NCBI GenBank assembly: GCA_023014485.1
Contig: JAJOZX010001860.1
Span: 496,001-560,000 of the forward strand
Direction of reading: 5' to 3'
DNA length: 64,000 nt
Origin: Bathynomus jamesi
Lineage: Eukaryota; Arthropoda; Malacostraca; Isopoda; Cirolanidae
Made by a program: the position numbers and the translations under genes. Shown piece after piece: positions 42,876-53,998 of this stretch (its first letter is position 1; each line of letters begins with the position of its first letter). The notes beneath the pieces were generated by a model that was given only the letters and a program-made list of their open reading frames with translations, was not told where the DNA came from and made no database searches.

Positions 42876-43272
42876 GTCACACCCCTAAGTGGGTCATTTA
42901 CAAAATATTACAAATTTTGAGTGCTGTCCTTATATTTGTTTTTCTTCTTCCACAGAACCGTGAATGACGACGATGTGCAGCCCCATCATCGATATCACAG
43001 ACGAACCCGATGACCGTGCAGCTACAGAACCTTCCCCGCTGACGAACCCTCACCAGCGACACCTGTAGCATGCGACAGTTCAAAGCGGAAGCATGATGAA
43101 GAGCCCTCCACGTCAGGTATAAAGCGTGCCAGGATTGCTCCGGTTGTTAGACCCCAGTAATAGAGCCCCAACCCTCTACGTCTTACGACACAACCCCACA
43201 ATAGTACCTTCCTCAAAGCCCATTATTCCTGTTCAGTTCCGGGTACTTCCTCCACAGCAGCTTCTCATACTG
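42876..43272. other. Divergent intergenic region between ATPase and polymerase
   Basis: About 400 bases between the leftward structural genes and the rightward polymerase. Short frames on both strands show no recognisable domain. Promoters for both directions would be expected here, but I see no clear TATA box. Confidence 0.4.
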
Positions 43273-46200
43273 TGGAGGATGGTATAACATTCGAGTTGGT
43301 GCGCACCGCTACCCACCCCTGCCCTGACTAGAAATCGGTACGTGGTCAGGGTTGACCCTGGATCCCTGTATACCAACGGTGCTGGACTGCGACGTTGAAC
43401 GTATTGTGGAGTTTGCCCTTCAGAACCGCGACGAACGTGAAGTCCGGACGAGGTTGTCCTTCAGGTTCGGGTCAGATGACGGGGACGTAGATGATTTTTG
43501 GGTAGTAATACCGTTCAGACGTTTGGCTGTAGACATAGAATAATCTTGGGCCGTATAATGCAGCCTCTCAAAGTAGTACAGCCTTCAATATGGACAACTT
43601 CATGGTAGATATTGACAGAGTATTCCGGGTTGCGGGTCATAGTGCCACACCTTATACTCTTAATTTCAATTCTCCGGTTATTTACAGAAAGCATTTAAAC
43701 GTCGATCGTGGTTGTGGCTTTATAGCAATAGTCTTAGCTCATATGTTCACTGTGCTAAATACATGGACGCAAAAAATTTGGCTGCCTACGGTTGTGCAGC
43801 GTGCCCGTAAACTGGCTTCAGATTGTAAGCTTGAGTTTGAGTGTAATATGGGTCCTGAAGAACTGAGAAGGGCCGAGCAGGAAATGAATGCACGTATAGT
43901 CGTATTTGGAATGGATGATCGTCGTAGGACTGTGTATGTTTTTAAAAGCAGCGTGAGAGATCGTACAAGACCTCTACTTATTTTAGGATTGTCAGGAACA
44001 TCGTATCTCCCCATCCGTAACATAAGGGTCTCTACGCCAGTTATGATAAAAGTCGAAAATATGGAAGGCATCATGATTTGTGTAAGGGATGTCTCGAGTT
44101 TGCTGATGATATGAAACATTGTAAGGATTGCTACATGGTATGTGAGCAGTGTAAAAGCCCCAAATGTGAAAGTCGTGTAGTTGAAACCGAGAAGAGGGAA
44201 TGTAATGTGTGTAGACGTACATTTTTCAATAATAAATGCTTTGAACTCCATAAATCAATTGGCACTTGCAGGAAAATGAGGATTTGTAAGTGCGGTATGT
44301 TTCACATGATGGATAATTGGGGGAATTTCAAACATAAATGCGATGAAATTCACTGTTCTACATGTCATGAAAAATATAAGGCTGGAGTGAAGCATGTATG
44401 TTATATGAAAGATGCTAAGCCTAAAAATAGCCCTTGTATAACCGTGTACTACGATATAGAAACTTACACGAACGCTGAAACCAAAGAGGTTATTCCACAT
44501 TTACTCGTACATCTGTGATGAGTGCATGGAGATCGAGTGTGGCGAGTGCCACAAATGTGGAAAACGGACAAACGTTTTTAAAACGAATGCACACAGCCCT
44601 GTGAAACTCTTTGTATCCTATATTGTCAAATTAGCGGACAAGTTAAAAAAAATGACTGTATATTCTTGCCCATAACGGGGCGAAATTTGACACACAGTTC
44701 CTTTATAAGGAGTTGCTTGAACACGAGTCGTCTGCGATATTTACAGGTGATCCCTTGAAAAGAGGCAACAAACTAATACAGATGCAGATAAGAGGTAATG
44801 TACAGTTTAAAGACACCCTGCTGTTCACACCTTGTAAATTAGCAAAGCTACCCAAGGTCATGGGCGTAGCCGCTGAAGTTTCAAAAGGGTATTTCCCTTA
44901 CACATTCCTCACTAACGAAACTTTGAATTACGTAGGACTACCTCCACCCAAACATTACTTTAACTACACCAACATGAGTGATAGTGAGCGTGAAGATTTT
45001 GACCGCTACTACAACAGTTTTAATGAAGCTAGTCCATACAATATAGCTGATGAATGTGAACGTTATTGCGTGAATGATGTGCGTGTGCTAGGTATGTTTC
45101 CAGGCCTTTAGAAGGATGTACATGTACACCCGTTTCAAATGCGATCCGCTGCAAGTCGCGACCACGATCGCCTCATTATGTTTTACAGTGTTCAAGAATA
45201 ACTTCATGCCTAAAGACACCTTAGCAGTCATTCACAGAAACAACCCCGCAGTTATGGGCACAAGGCTATTTACTGGCTCATACACCTACAGCAACAGACC
45301 GGGGTATACATAAAACATGCCCGCAACACGGGTGAAGTACCCGTTAAGGTCAATGGTCGTGTTTTTTGGGTTGAGGCCTAAGTGAGGATCCAACCACTGG
45401 TGAGAAGACTGTGTATTCCTTTAACGGCTGCTGGTGGCATGGATGCCCGCGCGATGTGTGCCGTCACAGGGGACCTTAAAGATCCCCGCCGACAGCCTCG
45501 CATGGACCCGTAACCGCGATCAACTTATAGGCTCCCAGTTCACTCACAAATCGTGTGGGAGCATGAGTATGATGCACGGATGGAAACAGATGACCAGTAA
45601 GGGCCATCAAACGTTCAATGGTGTGGACCCCTCAAATGCGGTGACAGCTTGTTTGGAGGGCGTACAAACCCATTCAAGCTATACTTTCCGCCTACGGAGG
45701 GCGTGAAACTCCTTACTACGACTTCTGCTCTTTATACCCCTACGTGATGAAGAACAATCCGTACCCCGTAGGTGCGCCTGAAAAAATGGTGGGTCCCACC
45801 ATACCAACCATCGAGGAGTTTTCAGCTAACTTGAATGAGCGCTACTTTGGACTCTCTTTCGTAGACGTGCTCCCCCTCGCGATTTATGGATGCCGATCTT
45901 ACCCGTCGTTATAGATCACAAGCTCATGTTTCCCCTGTGCGTGAAGTGCGCAGAGGAGAACAACGGTGATTGTAACCATACAACCAACCAGCGTAAGATC
46001 AGAGGTGTATATACAAGCCCTGAGCTGGCCCTAGCCGTTCGCCATGGGTACAGAATATTGAAGATACATGAGGTGTGGAGGTTTCAGAAGCTACCCAACC
46101 TTTTCACACCATATATAAACGCTTTTTTGAAGGATAAAGTAGAAGCATCAGGATATCCGCGAGGGGTTGATACCGAAGATGAAAAAACGGCTTATATTCA

Positions 46201-47006
46201 GCGTTACCGTGCCCATGAAGGTATACAGCTTGACCGTTCCCAAATTGTTAAGAATCCTGGCAAGCGCTTTAGTGCAAAGTTGTCTAAACAGTCTTTGGGG
46301 AAATTTGCACAGAATACCGGCAAAGGGAACGTTCATTTGGCACAAAGTTATAGTGAAGTCTGGGATTATGCCAACGCTCCCGATAAAGAGGTTATGGAGA
46401 TCGTGAATGTAGGTAATACTTACATAAGTACAACATCACCGAACTGGCCACAGATACCTCACGGGTTACAAACATACCTGTAGCCAGCTTCACAACGGCC
46501 TACGCCCGCATCAAACTTTGGGGTCTACTGCACTCTCTTGGACGGAGGGTGCTGTACGCTGACACAGATAGCGTGATATTCACAGCGAGGGAGGTGAATA
46601 CATGCCTGCTATTGGGGAATTCCTCGGAGAGCTAACTGACGAGATTAAGAATGAGTATGGTGATGGTGCATACGCAGACTCATTTGTATCAACAGGGCCA
46701 AAAACCTATGGGGTACCGGTGAGGGTGGGGGATGATATGAAGTATATCTTCAAGGTTAAGGGTATCACGCTTAACCATGCGAACCGTCGAGTCGTTAACT
46801 TTGACTCGTTGAAGGATCTAGTGTACTTGGAAGATGAGGGCGACCAGCCACCCCAACTGACTGTGGGGACCCACAATTTTCGGACGCAGAAACTGGGGTA
46901 TGTGAAGGAACTTAGGGGCACGAAGGTATGCCGTAACACTTATAGGAAGCGTTACCATGTGCCTGGTACCTATGATACTGTACCCTTTGGCTGCCTTAAT
47001 CCTTGA
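43273..47006 (+). pseudogene. Polinton protein-primed DNA polymerase B
   Basis: N-terminal pieces (43,273-44,114) are followed by a cysteine/histidine-rich region at 44,078-44,440 with many C-x2-C pairs. The exonuclease block Y-Y-D-I-E-T starts near 44,448, a second Asp block near 44,690 (K-F-D-T) is out of frame, and Y-C-V-N-D-V lies near 45,064. Polymerase motif A Y-D-F-C-S-L-Y-P is at 45,717-45,740, the K-x-S-L-G-K-F-A-Q-N block near 46,285, and motif C Y-A-D-T-D-S at 46,555-46,572. The C-terminal part (46,602-47,006) is open. At least eight frameshifts or stops. It replicates the element from protein-primed ends. Confidence 0.85.
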
Positions 47007-47263
47007 TTGTATTTATATATGTGTATTGTTAACGATATGTTTATTTATCACGTATATTTGCTTCAATTAAGGTTTCATTTTCTCCTTTGCGTGCGTACGT
47101 GTGTGTGTGTGTGTGTGTACAGTAAAAAGCTTAGCTCCGCCTACTGTAAGATCGGTCACGTGACTCCTGCCACTACCTGAGCATATCTCTATCCCTGCGT
47201 GCTCAGTTGACCTCTGCATACCCTTGAGCTCAGACGTGTATTCTCCCGCGTAGACGAAAAATA
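47007..47263. other. Intergenic spacer with (GT)n and E-box
   Basis: Contains a (GT)n tract (about 47,100-47,119) and CACGTGAC at about 47,157. It may hold the promoter of the next gene; no TATA box was identified with confidence. Confidence 0.35.
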
Positions 47264-47939
47264 GTGATGGCTACCTTTAATATTGCGTGTTCAACGTTTA
47301 TGAAGTGGTATTCGGCAAAGTGCCAAGATGTGGTGGATACTGAAAAACTCCCTATTCCACCCTCCTTTGATACTTTTAAGGCTACATTGAACCGTGCGAA
47401 GGACCAAGATGTTCAAATACTCTACGGGTATTCTGGCGAGGGCATTGTAGGATTTCGTAGTACAAGATGTATTGAAGTATGTTGTAGACCTAACCTTTAT
47501 AAAAGCTCACATATACCGCGAAGTAGAAGAAACACACGTTCAGAAGATAAGCAACGGTTATGGATAGTGAGTCTTGTTGATGAGTGGTATGACAAGCGAT
47601 ATTATGTCATGTTACATCATACCGACTACTCGTACCCTACGGTTGAGAATGTAAATCTTGTCATCATGGAGAATCTTAAGTATTTTTACCACTATATTAA
47701 TATATATCATGACGAGGTTTGTAGTGAGGTTGTGGCTAATGGCTGTGTGAGTTTTTAACAGACTTTAGAGACGAGTATCGCTTGTTAAACAAAAAGGATA
47801 AATATGGGCATATGTTTCTCTCAAATAGTGCACCGGATTGTGAAGATGTTTAGTTTGTGGAAATGAACGTCTGGTGAGTGATAAAACATTAAAACCGGTA
47901 TTGCTTCATGTAGCGGAAAATTCTGTTTGCCCAGTATAA
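47264..47939 (+). pseudogene. Unknown Polinton accessory gene 1
   Basis: The likely start is ATG 47,267 (M-A-T-F-N-I-A-C-S). The first frame runs to 47,758 with no internal break. Protein-like sequence then continues in another frame (D-F-R-D-E-Y-R-L-L-N-K) to about 47,850, and in the third (C-L-V-C-G-N-E-R) to a TAA at 47,937-47,939. The whole would be about 225 residues ending in a C-x2-C motif that may bind metal. Tyrosine- and charge-rich segments include W-I-V-S-L-V-D-E-W-Y-D. I recognise no family. Its place next to the polymerase suggests element cargo. Confidence 0.5.
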
Positions 47940-47944
47940 TGGGC

Positions 47945-48130
47945 ACAAGTATTCGAACAAGCCTGTACACGCTTCAGCAGTTTATGGTGTGACTCGCTCC
48001 CCCATCGAGCCGCCCACCCGTGTACCTCACCCCTCCGAAACACACGAGTTCGAACAAACCCGTACACGTTTCATCAGCGTGTGACTCACTCCGCCCGTCG
48101 AGCCGATCCGCCCCTGTGGCTCATAGTCAT
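47945..48130. repeat. Diverged tandem repeat, about 100 bp, two copies
   Basis: TTCGAACAAGCCTGTACACG at about 47,952 and TTCGAACAAACCCGTACACG at about 48,050 each lead into a TGTGACTC...CGAGCCG stretch. The two units differ at several positions and by a short gap. Confidence 0.65.
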
Positions 48131-48161
48131 CTCAGAGCTTGAACCGACTGGACGTGCGAAT

Positions 48162-48710
48162 ACGATGGAACTTCCTTTGAGAAGCATTCTCAACGCCTGT
48201 ACGATGTGTCCGTGACGAAGTCATTGCGCGTGTTCAGGCGTGAAACCGGCACCATTAACTATGTACTTGAAACGATTTGGGCAAGCAAGCAAACGTAATG
48301 TTATTTATTTAAGTGTTGAGGAGATGAATAGAGTCTTCGTGATAGTTGAGAAGTGGGGAGAGGACCGTTATAAAATACCTGCAGGTGTAGGTACAAGAAG
48401 AGAACAGATTAGTGATGCCCCCTCATATGCCGTTGTTTGCACGTTGTGTATAAATAACGATCAGCCATGCATTGATATACGACTGATGTGGAAGAATGCA
48501 TCTGATAATAACGTTCTTGTCCCTGCGCGAAACCGTTTCATCCTCGACAGAATGTTTGAAATCGTAGGATTCCGCAAGCTGAAGCCTATATTAGACGCTC
48601 ATGTTACGGATATGATTTATTTTGACACAGCTTTTGAATACGCAAACACCGCTCTGCTCGACGGATTTATCGATTTATCAGACTCTGTACTGAACAGACT
48701 CATTTCCTGA
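48162..48710 (+). pseudogene. Unknown Polinton accessory gene 2, 5' part
   Basis: A frame from ATG 48,162 (M-E-L-P-L-R-S-I-L-N-A) meets TGA after 16 codons and reopens at once. The longer part reads Y-L-K-R-F-G-Q-A-S-K-R-N-V and later L-C-I-N-N-D-Q-P-C, L-M-W-K-N-A-S-D-N-N and F-I-L-D-R-M-F-E-I-V. LINE copy C interrupts it at about 48,673, so the last dozen codons are LINE sequence. The same protein resumes after the LINE (62,251 on), with the last 287 bases duplicated there. I recognise no family. Confidence 0.55.
48387..48673 (+). repeat. Left copy of the long duplication flanking LINE C
   Basis: Starts GTAGGTACAAGAAGAG and ends GACGGATTTATCGA. Repeated at 61,959-62,250 with, by eye, about eight substitutions and two small indels. 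Confidence 0.9.
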
Positions 48711-49299
48711 GCTCTCTGATATTGCTCTACTTTTGCATATTGCTAATAATTTTACTTTTGAAAAGTTTTGAATTTTATATACTTGTGTTTATATTCACAT
48801 TGTTATAGTTAAGTAATTGAATATTAGTGGTTTTTAGCGATTTTGAAGTTTTCATAGCGTGCCGGCTTAATTTAACTTAAATTTGTGACGGTCATAAACT
48901 AATTTTAACTGCGTGATGCCGTCACAGAAAGCGCCGTGTGTTAGGTGTGGGGTAAACCGGTGATATTCGGATTTTAAAGATTATAACGGCGGTCCTATGG
49001 CGATTACCGAGAGATCAGTTTGTTTCTTTTGCGAGTTAAGGGAGGAAATAGTTGACATAAAACGCAGTGTGCGTGAGGTAACTGAGGTAATGGAAAGACT
49101 TGCAACGCTTGATGAAGGCAGGGGTAGTGATGTTAAAAACGGTTTTTTTATGTCCATGTTATTTTTTTGTCGTTTTTTTTTTTTTTTTTTTTTGTTTTTT
49201 TTAATAATTAATATAGATAGTACCAATTTAATTATAAGGTATACTTTTGCAATGATATATATTATAAAAATAACTAGATAAATAATAAAATAGGCCATA

Positions 49300-50046
49300 T
49301 GGTACCAGTATAGAATGTTCTTTTCAGCCTATTTACAGAAAAAACTGGCCTCTTTCTTGCACTGAAAGTCTTGAATCTTGAGATCCGTTAAACTTGCGAG
49401 AACACTGGCTGGGAGCTGACTGCCCATTGCCCAAGTTTTCCAGGACTCTCCCATCCATGCCTCGGATTTTGAATCTCCCGCTTAACTATCCTTTAGACCC
49501 GCGATGACATATTTTCCACCCGAGACCATCCATATATATACATACACATACACCCATATACATATATACCAATATATACATAAATACTTATATACACATA
49601 TTTATATCTATTGTATACCCCATACACACGCATACATCCAGAATTCCAGATACATACGCATGCATACTCACATATATACCTACACAAACCCATACACCTC
49701 TATTTCGCCCTTTCATTACCTCCGAAAATCTGCGATCTTGGAGGGAAATTTCTCGCGGATTTCGGAGAATTCTCTCTCGCCTTTATGTAAACAAACATGA
49801 TGGCCATGGCGGAATCCACAAAATGGCCCTATACATGAAAAAATGCGCATAAGTTAAATATATTATATAGTAGATCTTATTTTATTCCCGCCATATAAAA
49901 GATGTTCGGCCACCTTATTCATACTTTTAGTTTTACTTATGAATAAAAGATAGGCTACATATGGGCACATGTATTAGGTCCTAACTCTAAGTTAGGCCTT
50001 TCAGGTAGGCTTATTGTGGCATTCGCCACAACACATATATACCGGT
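49300..50046. other. Non-coding 5' part of the BED-hAT
   Basis: AT-rich sequence with an imperfect (TATACA)n region (49,535-49,690). Open frames here are simple-repeat artefacts. No gene. Confidence 0.5.
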
Positions 50047-53000
50047 CAGTGGCGGTTCCTCATAGGGCAATATGGGCAGCCGCACAGGGCGGCATTTGTG
50101 GAGGGGCGGCATGAGCGCCTGCAAAAAAATAAAATAAAAATAAGAATAAATAAATAAGAAATAAAAAAAATAAAAAATAAAATAAAATAAATAATAAAGA
50201 TCAATAAATATGTTTTTATTAATAAAAAACTATCTATTGCATTTTCCATAAACCTTCCCATAAAAGACCTAAACAATGCAAAATGCTTCCAGATTAATAT
50301 TATTGGGAATAAAGGCCCATACTTTAACATATGTAATGTTATTTTTCTGGGTTTGGTTAAATAGTGAAATGTATATTATTTATTACAGAACGAATCTTCA
50401 CACTAAGCCACTAAGGTCTGTCAAATAACCGCAAATGGATAAGAAGAGGTCAAAGCATATCAGGTGCTCAGTTTTAGAAAAAAGAGGAAAGAAGAAGAGG
50501 AGAAACGAGCAAAAGATAAGGTATAGAGCTATGTCATCTACTCTTCACTGCTATATTGCACTGCTATTTTGTGATATAGCTTTCTGAGTCATTTGAAGTG
50601 TACTATTATGTATATAATTAGCCATTAACCAAGGAGGTTGTATTATTCATTTGTTTCCTATTCTAAAAGTTTAATAAATTGTGCTTAATAACATGTTAAA
50701 TTAATTGTACTAGCCTATTCATGCATTGGTCTGTTATGTTCTATTTTACTATTTGCAGGGGCACTTTGAAATATTTTGGAACACCCTCTGCCACTAGCCA
50801 GGAGAAAGCCGTCTACTTCTGCCATTATTGAGGCTGAGGAGCCATCTACCTCCTCAGCCTCACATATGTCTCCACAATGCAGTCTGATCCTGAGGATGAA
50901 GACCCATTTGCTTCTACTTCTCAGTTCTCCCCGGCAGGACTCTTCAGGGAGTTTGTGTGCACATATGTCTGTGAGTGTGTGCGTGTGTGTGTATGTGTAT
51001 GTGTGTGCATCCCTGCAAAGCATTTTGCAAACAGTTTAAATTATAATGTTATTATCACTGGGTCTGGGTTACTGGGTATGTGTGGTGTTTCACCACCATA
51101 ATTCCATAACACCACCACCATAAAAAAGTGCTGTGAATAATGTGTTATCTAACTTAGGTGTGTATACTAATGAGTAATGCTCTTGTTCTTTCTATTAGAA
51201 ATGCCTGGAGCAGAATCGCCTCCTGAGGATGAGTCTCTGTCCACCGACCCTGCTAACTGGCCTTCAGTTCTGACTGAGAGAATTCGGACACAACTGGTTT
51301 CCAGGGGACCAAGTCAAGTACCATCTGACTTTGTATTCCTAGAAACGACAGTGACGGAAGAAGTTTCCACCATCATACTTCAGGAAGTCATTGGTTAGTG
51401 GGGAAATATACCAGAAGTTGGTTGGTCTATCCTTAAAAAACACAGCCTTTTCTGTTTCTGTTGTACATTATTTTCCAAGAGGAAAATAATTTAACAAGTT
51501 TGGGACTCTCGGACTGGAAGCATGCAAGCTCATTGCTCACATCACATGACAACAGTTCAGAACACCTAAATTCTATGAAATCTGGAAAGAACTGGCAGTG
51601 AGGATGAGAAAGGGGGAGACCATTGACAAGCAGGAGATGGCACTTCTGGAGGCTGAGAAGTTGAGATGGAGAGCGGTGCTGACACGTCTCACTGCTATTG
51701 TGCATTCTCTGGCAGTTAGGAATTTGGCACTAAGGGGACATACAGAAAAATTGTTCTCACCATCAAATGGCAATTTTCTGAAAGAAGTTGAACTGATGGC
51801 ACAATTTGATCCTATAATGCAAGAGCACATTAACCGTGTCCAAAAAGGGACCTCCAGTCACACCAGCTACCTCGGCCACCACATACAAAACGAACTCATT
51901 GATTTTGTCGAGCAGCAAGACCATTTCAGCAATGGTGAGCGACATCAACAATCAAAGTTTTTTCAATAATTCTAGATTGCACTCCAGATATCAGCCACAC
52001 TGAACAGTTGTCAGTTGTGATTCGGGTTGTGTCACTGGAGGGGAAGCCCCATATAAAGGACATTTCATGGGGTTTTTGGAGGCAGAGGAGTCCACTGGTC
52101 AACATTTGGCATCTCTGATTCTGAAGAGACTGGAGGAGCTAAAAGTTCCTTTCATGGACTGTAGAGGACATCATACGACAACGGGGCCAACATGAGGGGA
52201 AAAAACAGGGTGTTCAATCCAGGCTCCTAGAAATTAATCCCAGAGCTCTGTTTGTTCCATGTGGGGCTCATTCTCTGAATTTGCTTGTGGCCGATGCTGC
52301 TAAGGGATCTATTGATGCCACAAGTTACTTTGGCATCTTGCAGAAGCTTTACAACTTGTTTTCAGCCTCCACACAACGATGGGCCATTTTGAAAAAACAT
52401 GTGAACATCACATTGAAGATGTGGTCTGATACAAGGTGGGAAAGCAAGATCAAGAGTGTGGAGCCCCTTAGATATCAGGCAGCTGCAGTGAGAGATGCAC
52501 TGATCGAGGTGAGGGACCAACCAAAGACTCTGTAATAAAGGTCGAGGCTCAATCTCTGTCAGAGGAGGTTGGGTCATACCGCTTCGCCATTTGTTCAGTG
52601 GTGTGGCATGACCTGTTGTGCCAAATTCAGCATGTGAGCAAGCAGATGCAGTCTCCTAGCATGCACGTTGATGTTGCAGTAAATCTCCTAAAAAAAACAG
52701 AGAGAGGTCTCCGCAATTACAGGGCAACAGGTTTTGTGGCTGCACAAATGGCAGCCACAGATATCTGTGAACAAATGAATGTGGAGGCTGTGTTAAAACA
52801 AAAACGGCTGAGGTCCACAAAGCGGCACTTCTCCTATGAAGCTCTGATGAGCCCTTGATTGATGCTTTGAAGAAGCTGGAGGTGACATTTTTCAATGCAG
52901 TGGTTGATGCTGCAACATCAGCCATTCAGGAAAGATTTTCCACGTTGGAAATTGTGGGAGAGAAGTTTGGAGTGCTGACACATTTCCAAAATCTCACATT

Positions 53001-53849
53001 TGAGGAGCTGACAGAACAATGTGTGAACCTTAGTACTACACTACACTTTAAGGGACAATCTGACTTGGATGGCAGAGAGCTTGCACAGGAGCTGAAGAAC
53101 TTGCCTGACTTACCATCAAAGACCATATCCTTGCTTGAACTGCTGACATTTATCCATGAAAGGGAGCTCTCTGAAATATATCCAAATTTGTGGACTGCTC
53201 TCAGAATTGGTCTTACTCTTCCAGTCACTGTTGCTGAAGCAGAGAGGAGCTTTTCAAAGCTGAAGCTCATCAAATCCTACCTGAGGTCAACTTATGTCAC
53301 AGGAACGCCTTACCGGTCTGGCCATCATCAGTATAAATCATACAATTGCTGAGCAGATTTCATATGATGATGTAATTCATGACTTTGCATCAAGGAAGGT
53401 AAGAAGAGTCAGGCTTTAGATGGCAGTTGTGCTGTGGTGCAATTTATTTTGTTTCTTGTTCAAAGTGTAGCATAATAATTACCCTCTCTTAAGTGGCTTA
53501 TTCTATTTATGTGATAGAGCATTTGTACAATTTAGAAATTTGATTCTCTAGTTTATTTATGGCAGTTGTGCAATTTAATTTGTATTTTTCCTGTTCATAG
53601 TATCATAATTACATTCTCTTAAGTGAGTTATTCTATTTACGTGATGAAGGATTTGTAAAATTCAGAAATTTGAGTCTTTGTTTTGGTTCTGAAGTTCCAA
53701 CAATTAGTCCAATAAAAAGTTATTTTGTGAAAGAGTTATGTCTGTCCTTTATTTTGGGGGATTCGAATGTGTGTGTGTTGGCGAACAGGGGGGGGGGGCG
53801 CTGAAGGTGAGGTTCGCCTAGGGCGTCATGTAAGCTAGGACCGCCACTG
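50047..53849 (+). mobile_element. ZMYM-type hAT nested in the BED-hAT
   Basis: The ends are CAGTGGCGGTTCCT on the left and, in reverse, CAGTGGCGGTCCTAGC on the right. The flanks are ATACCGGT on both sides (50,039-50,046 and 53,850-53,857), a perfect 8-bp target duplication. It carries a transposase closely related to that of the hAT at 6,757-10,226. Confidence 0.95.
51177..53419 (+). pseudogene. hAT transposase, ZMYM1-like, broken
   Basis: The N-terminal frame (51,177-51,398) has N-W-P-S-V-L-T-E-R and L-V-S-R-G-P-S-Q of the TTF zinc-finger region, which breaks near F-C-F-C-C-T-L-F (about 51,450). The frame at 51,598-51,969 has L-T-R-L-T-A-I-V and N-L-A-L-R-G. S-Y-D-N-G-A-N-M (about 52,172) holds the catalytic Asp out of frame. 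The rest follows at 52,281-52,535, 52,598-52,858 and 52,855-53,352, with A-E-A-E-R-S-F-S-K-L-K-L of the dimerisation domain. The end is at about 53,419. At least five breaks. Its blocks align one for one with 9,667-7,434. Confidence 0.8.
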
Positions 53850-53998
53850 ATACCGGTAAGGTCCTACCTCATTTAAGTTAACCTTTTTATTTCATTTCAG
53901 ATTTTCAGCTTTTTAAAGTTTTAAACATTTTCTTGGCAATTTTAGTTCCTATTAAGGTAATTAATGGTAGACTTTTAATTTAATCTATAGAGATTCAA
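53420..53998. other. hAT 3' UTR and junction
   Basis: 53,420-53,849 is non-coding sequence at the 3' end of the inner hAT, with an internal roughly 120-bp duplication around TTATTCTATTTA(T/C)GTGAT. From 53,850 the outer BED-hAT resumes with TTTATTTCATTTCAG, a possible splice acceptor before the transposase. Confidence 0.5.

Noticed and set aside
49504..49800. Tyr/Ile/His-rich frames on both strands
   Set aside because: Produced by TATACA-type simple repeats in the BED-hAT non-coding part.
50715..51101. Frames rich in Cys/Val over a GTGTGT tract
   Set aside because: They cross a microsatellite and lie upstream of the transposase zinc-finger region; no domain seen.
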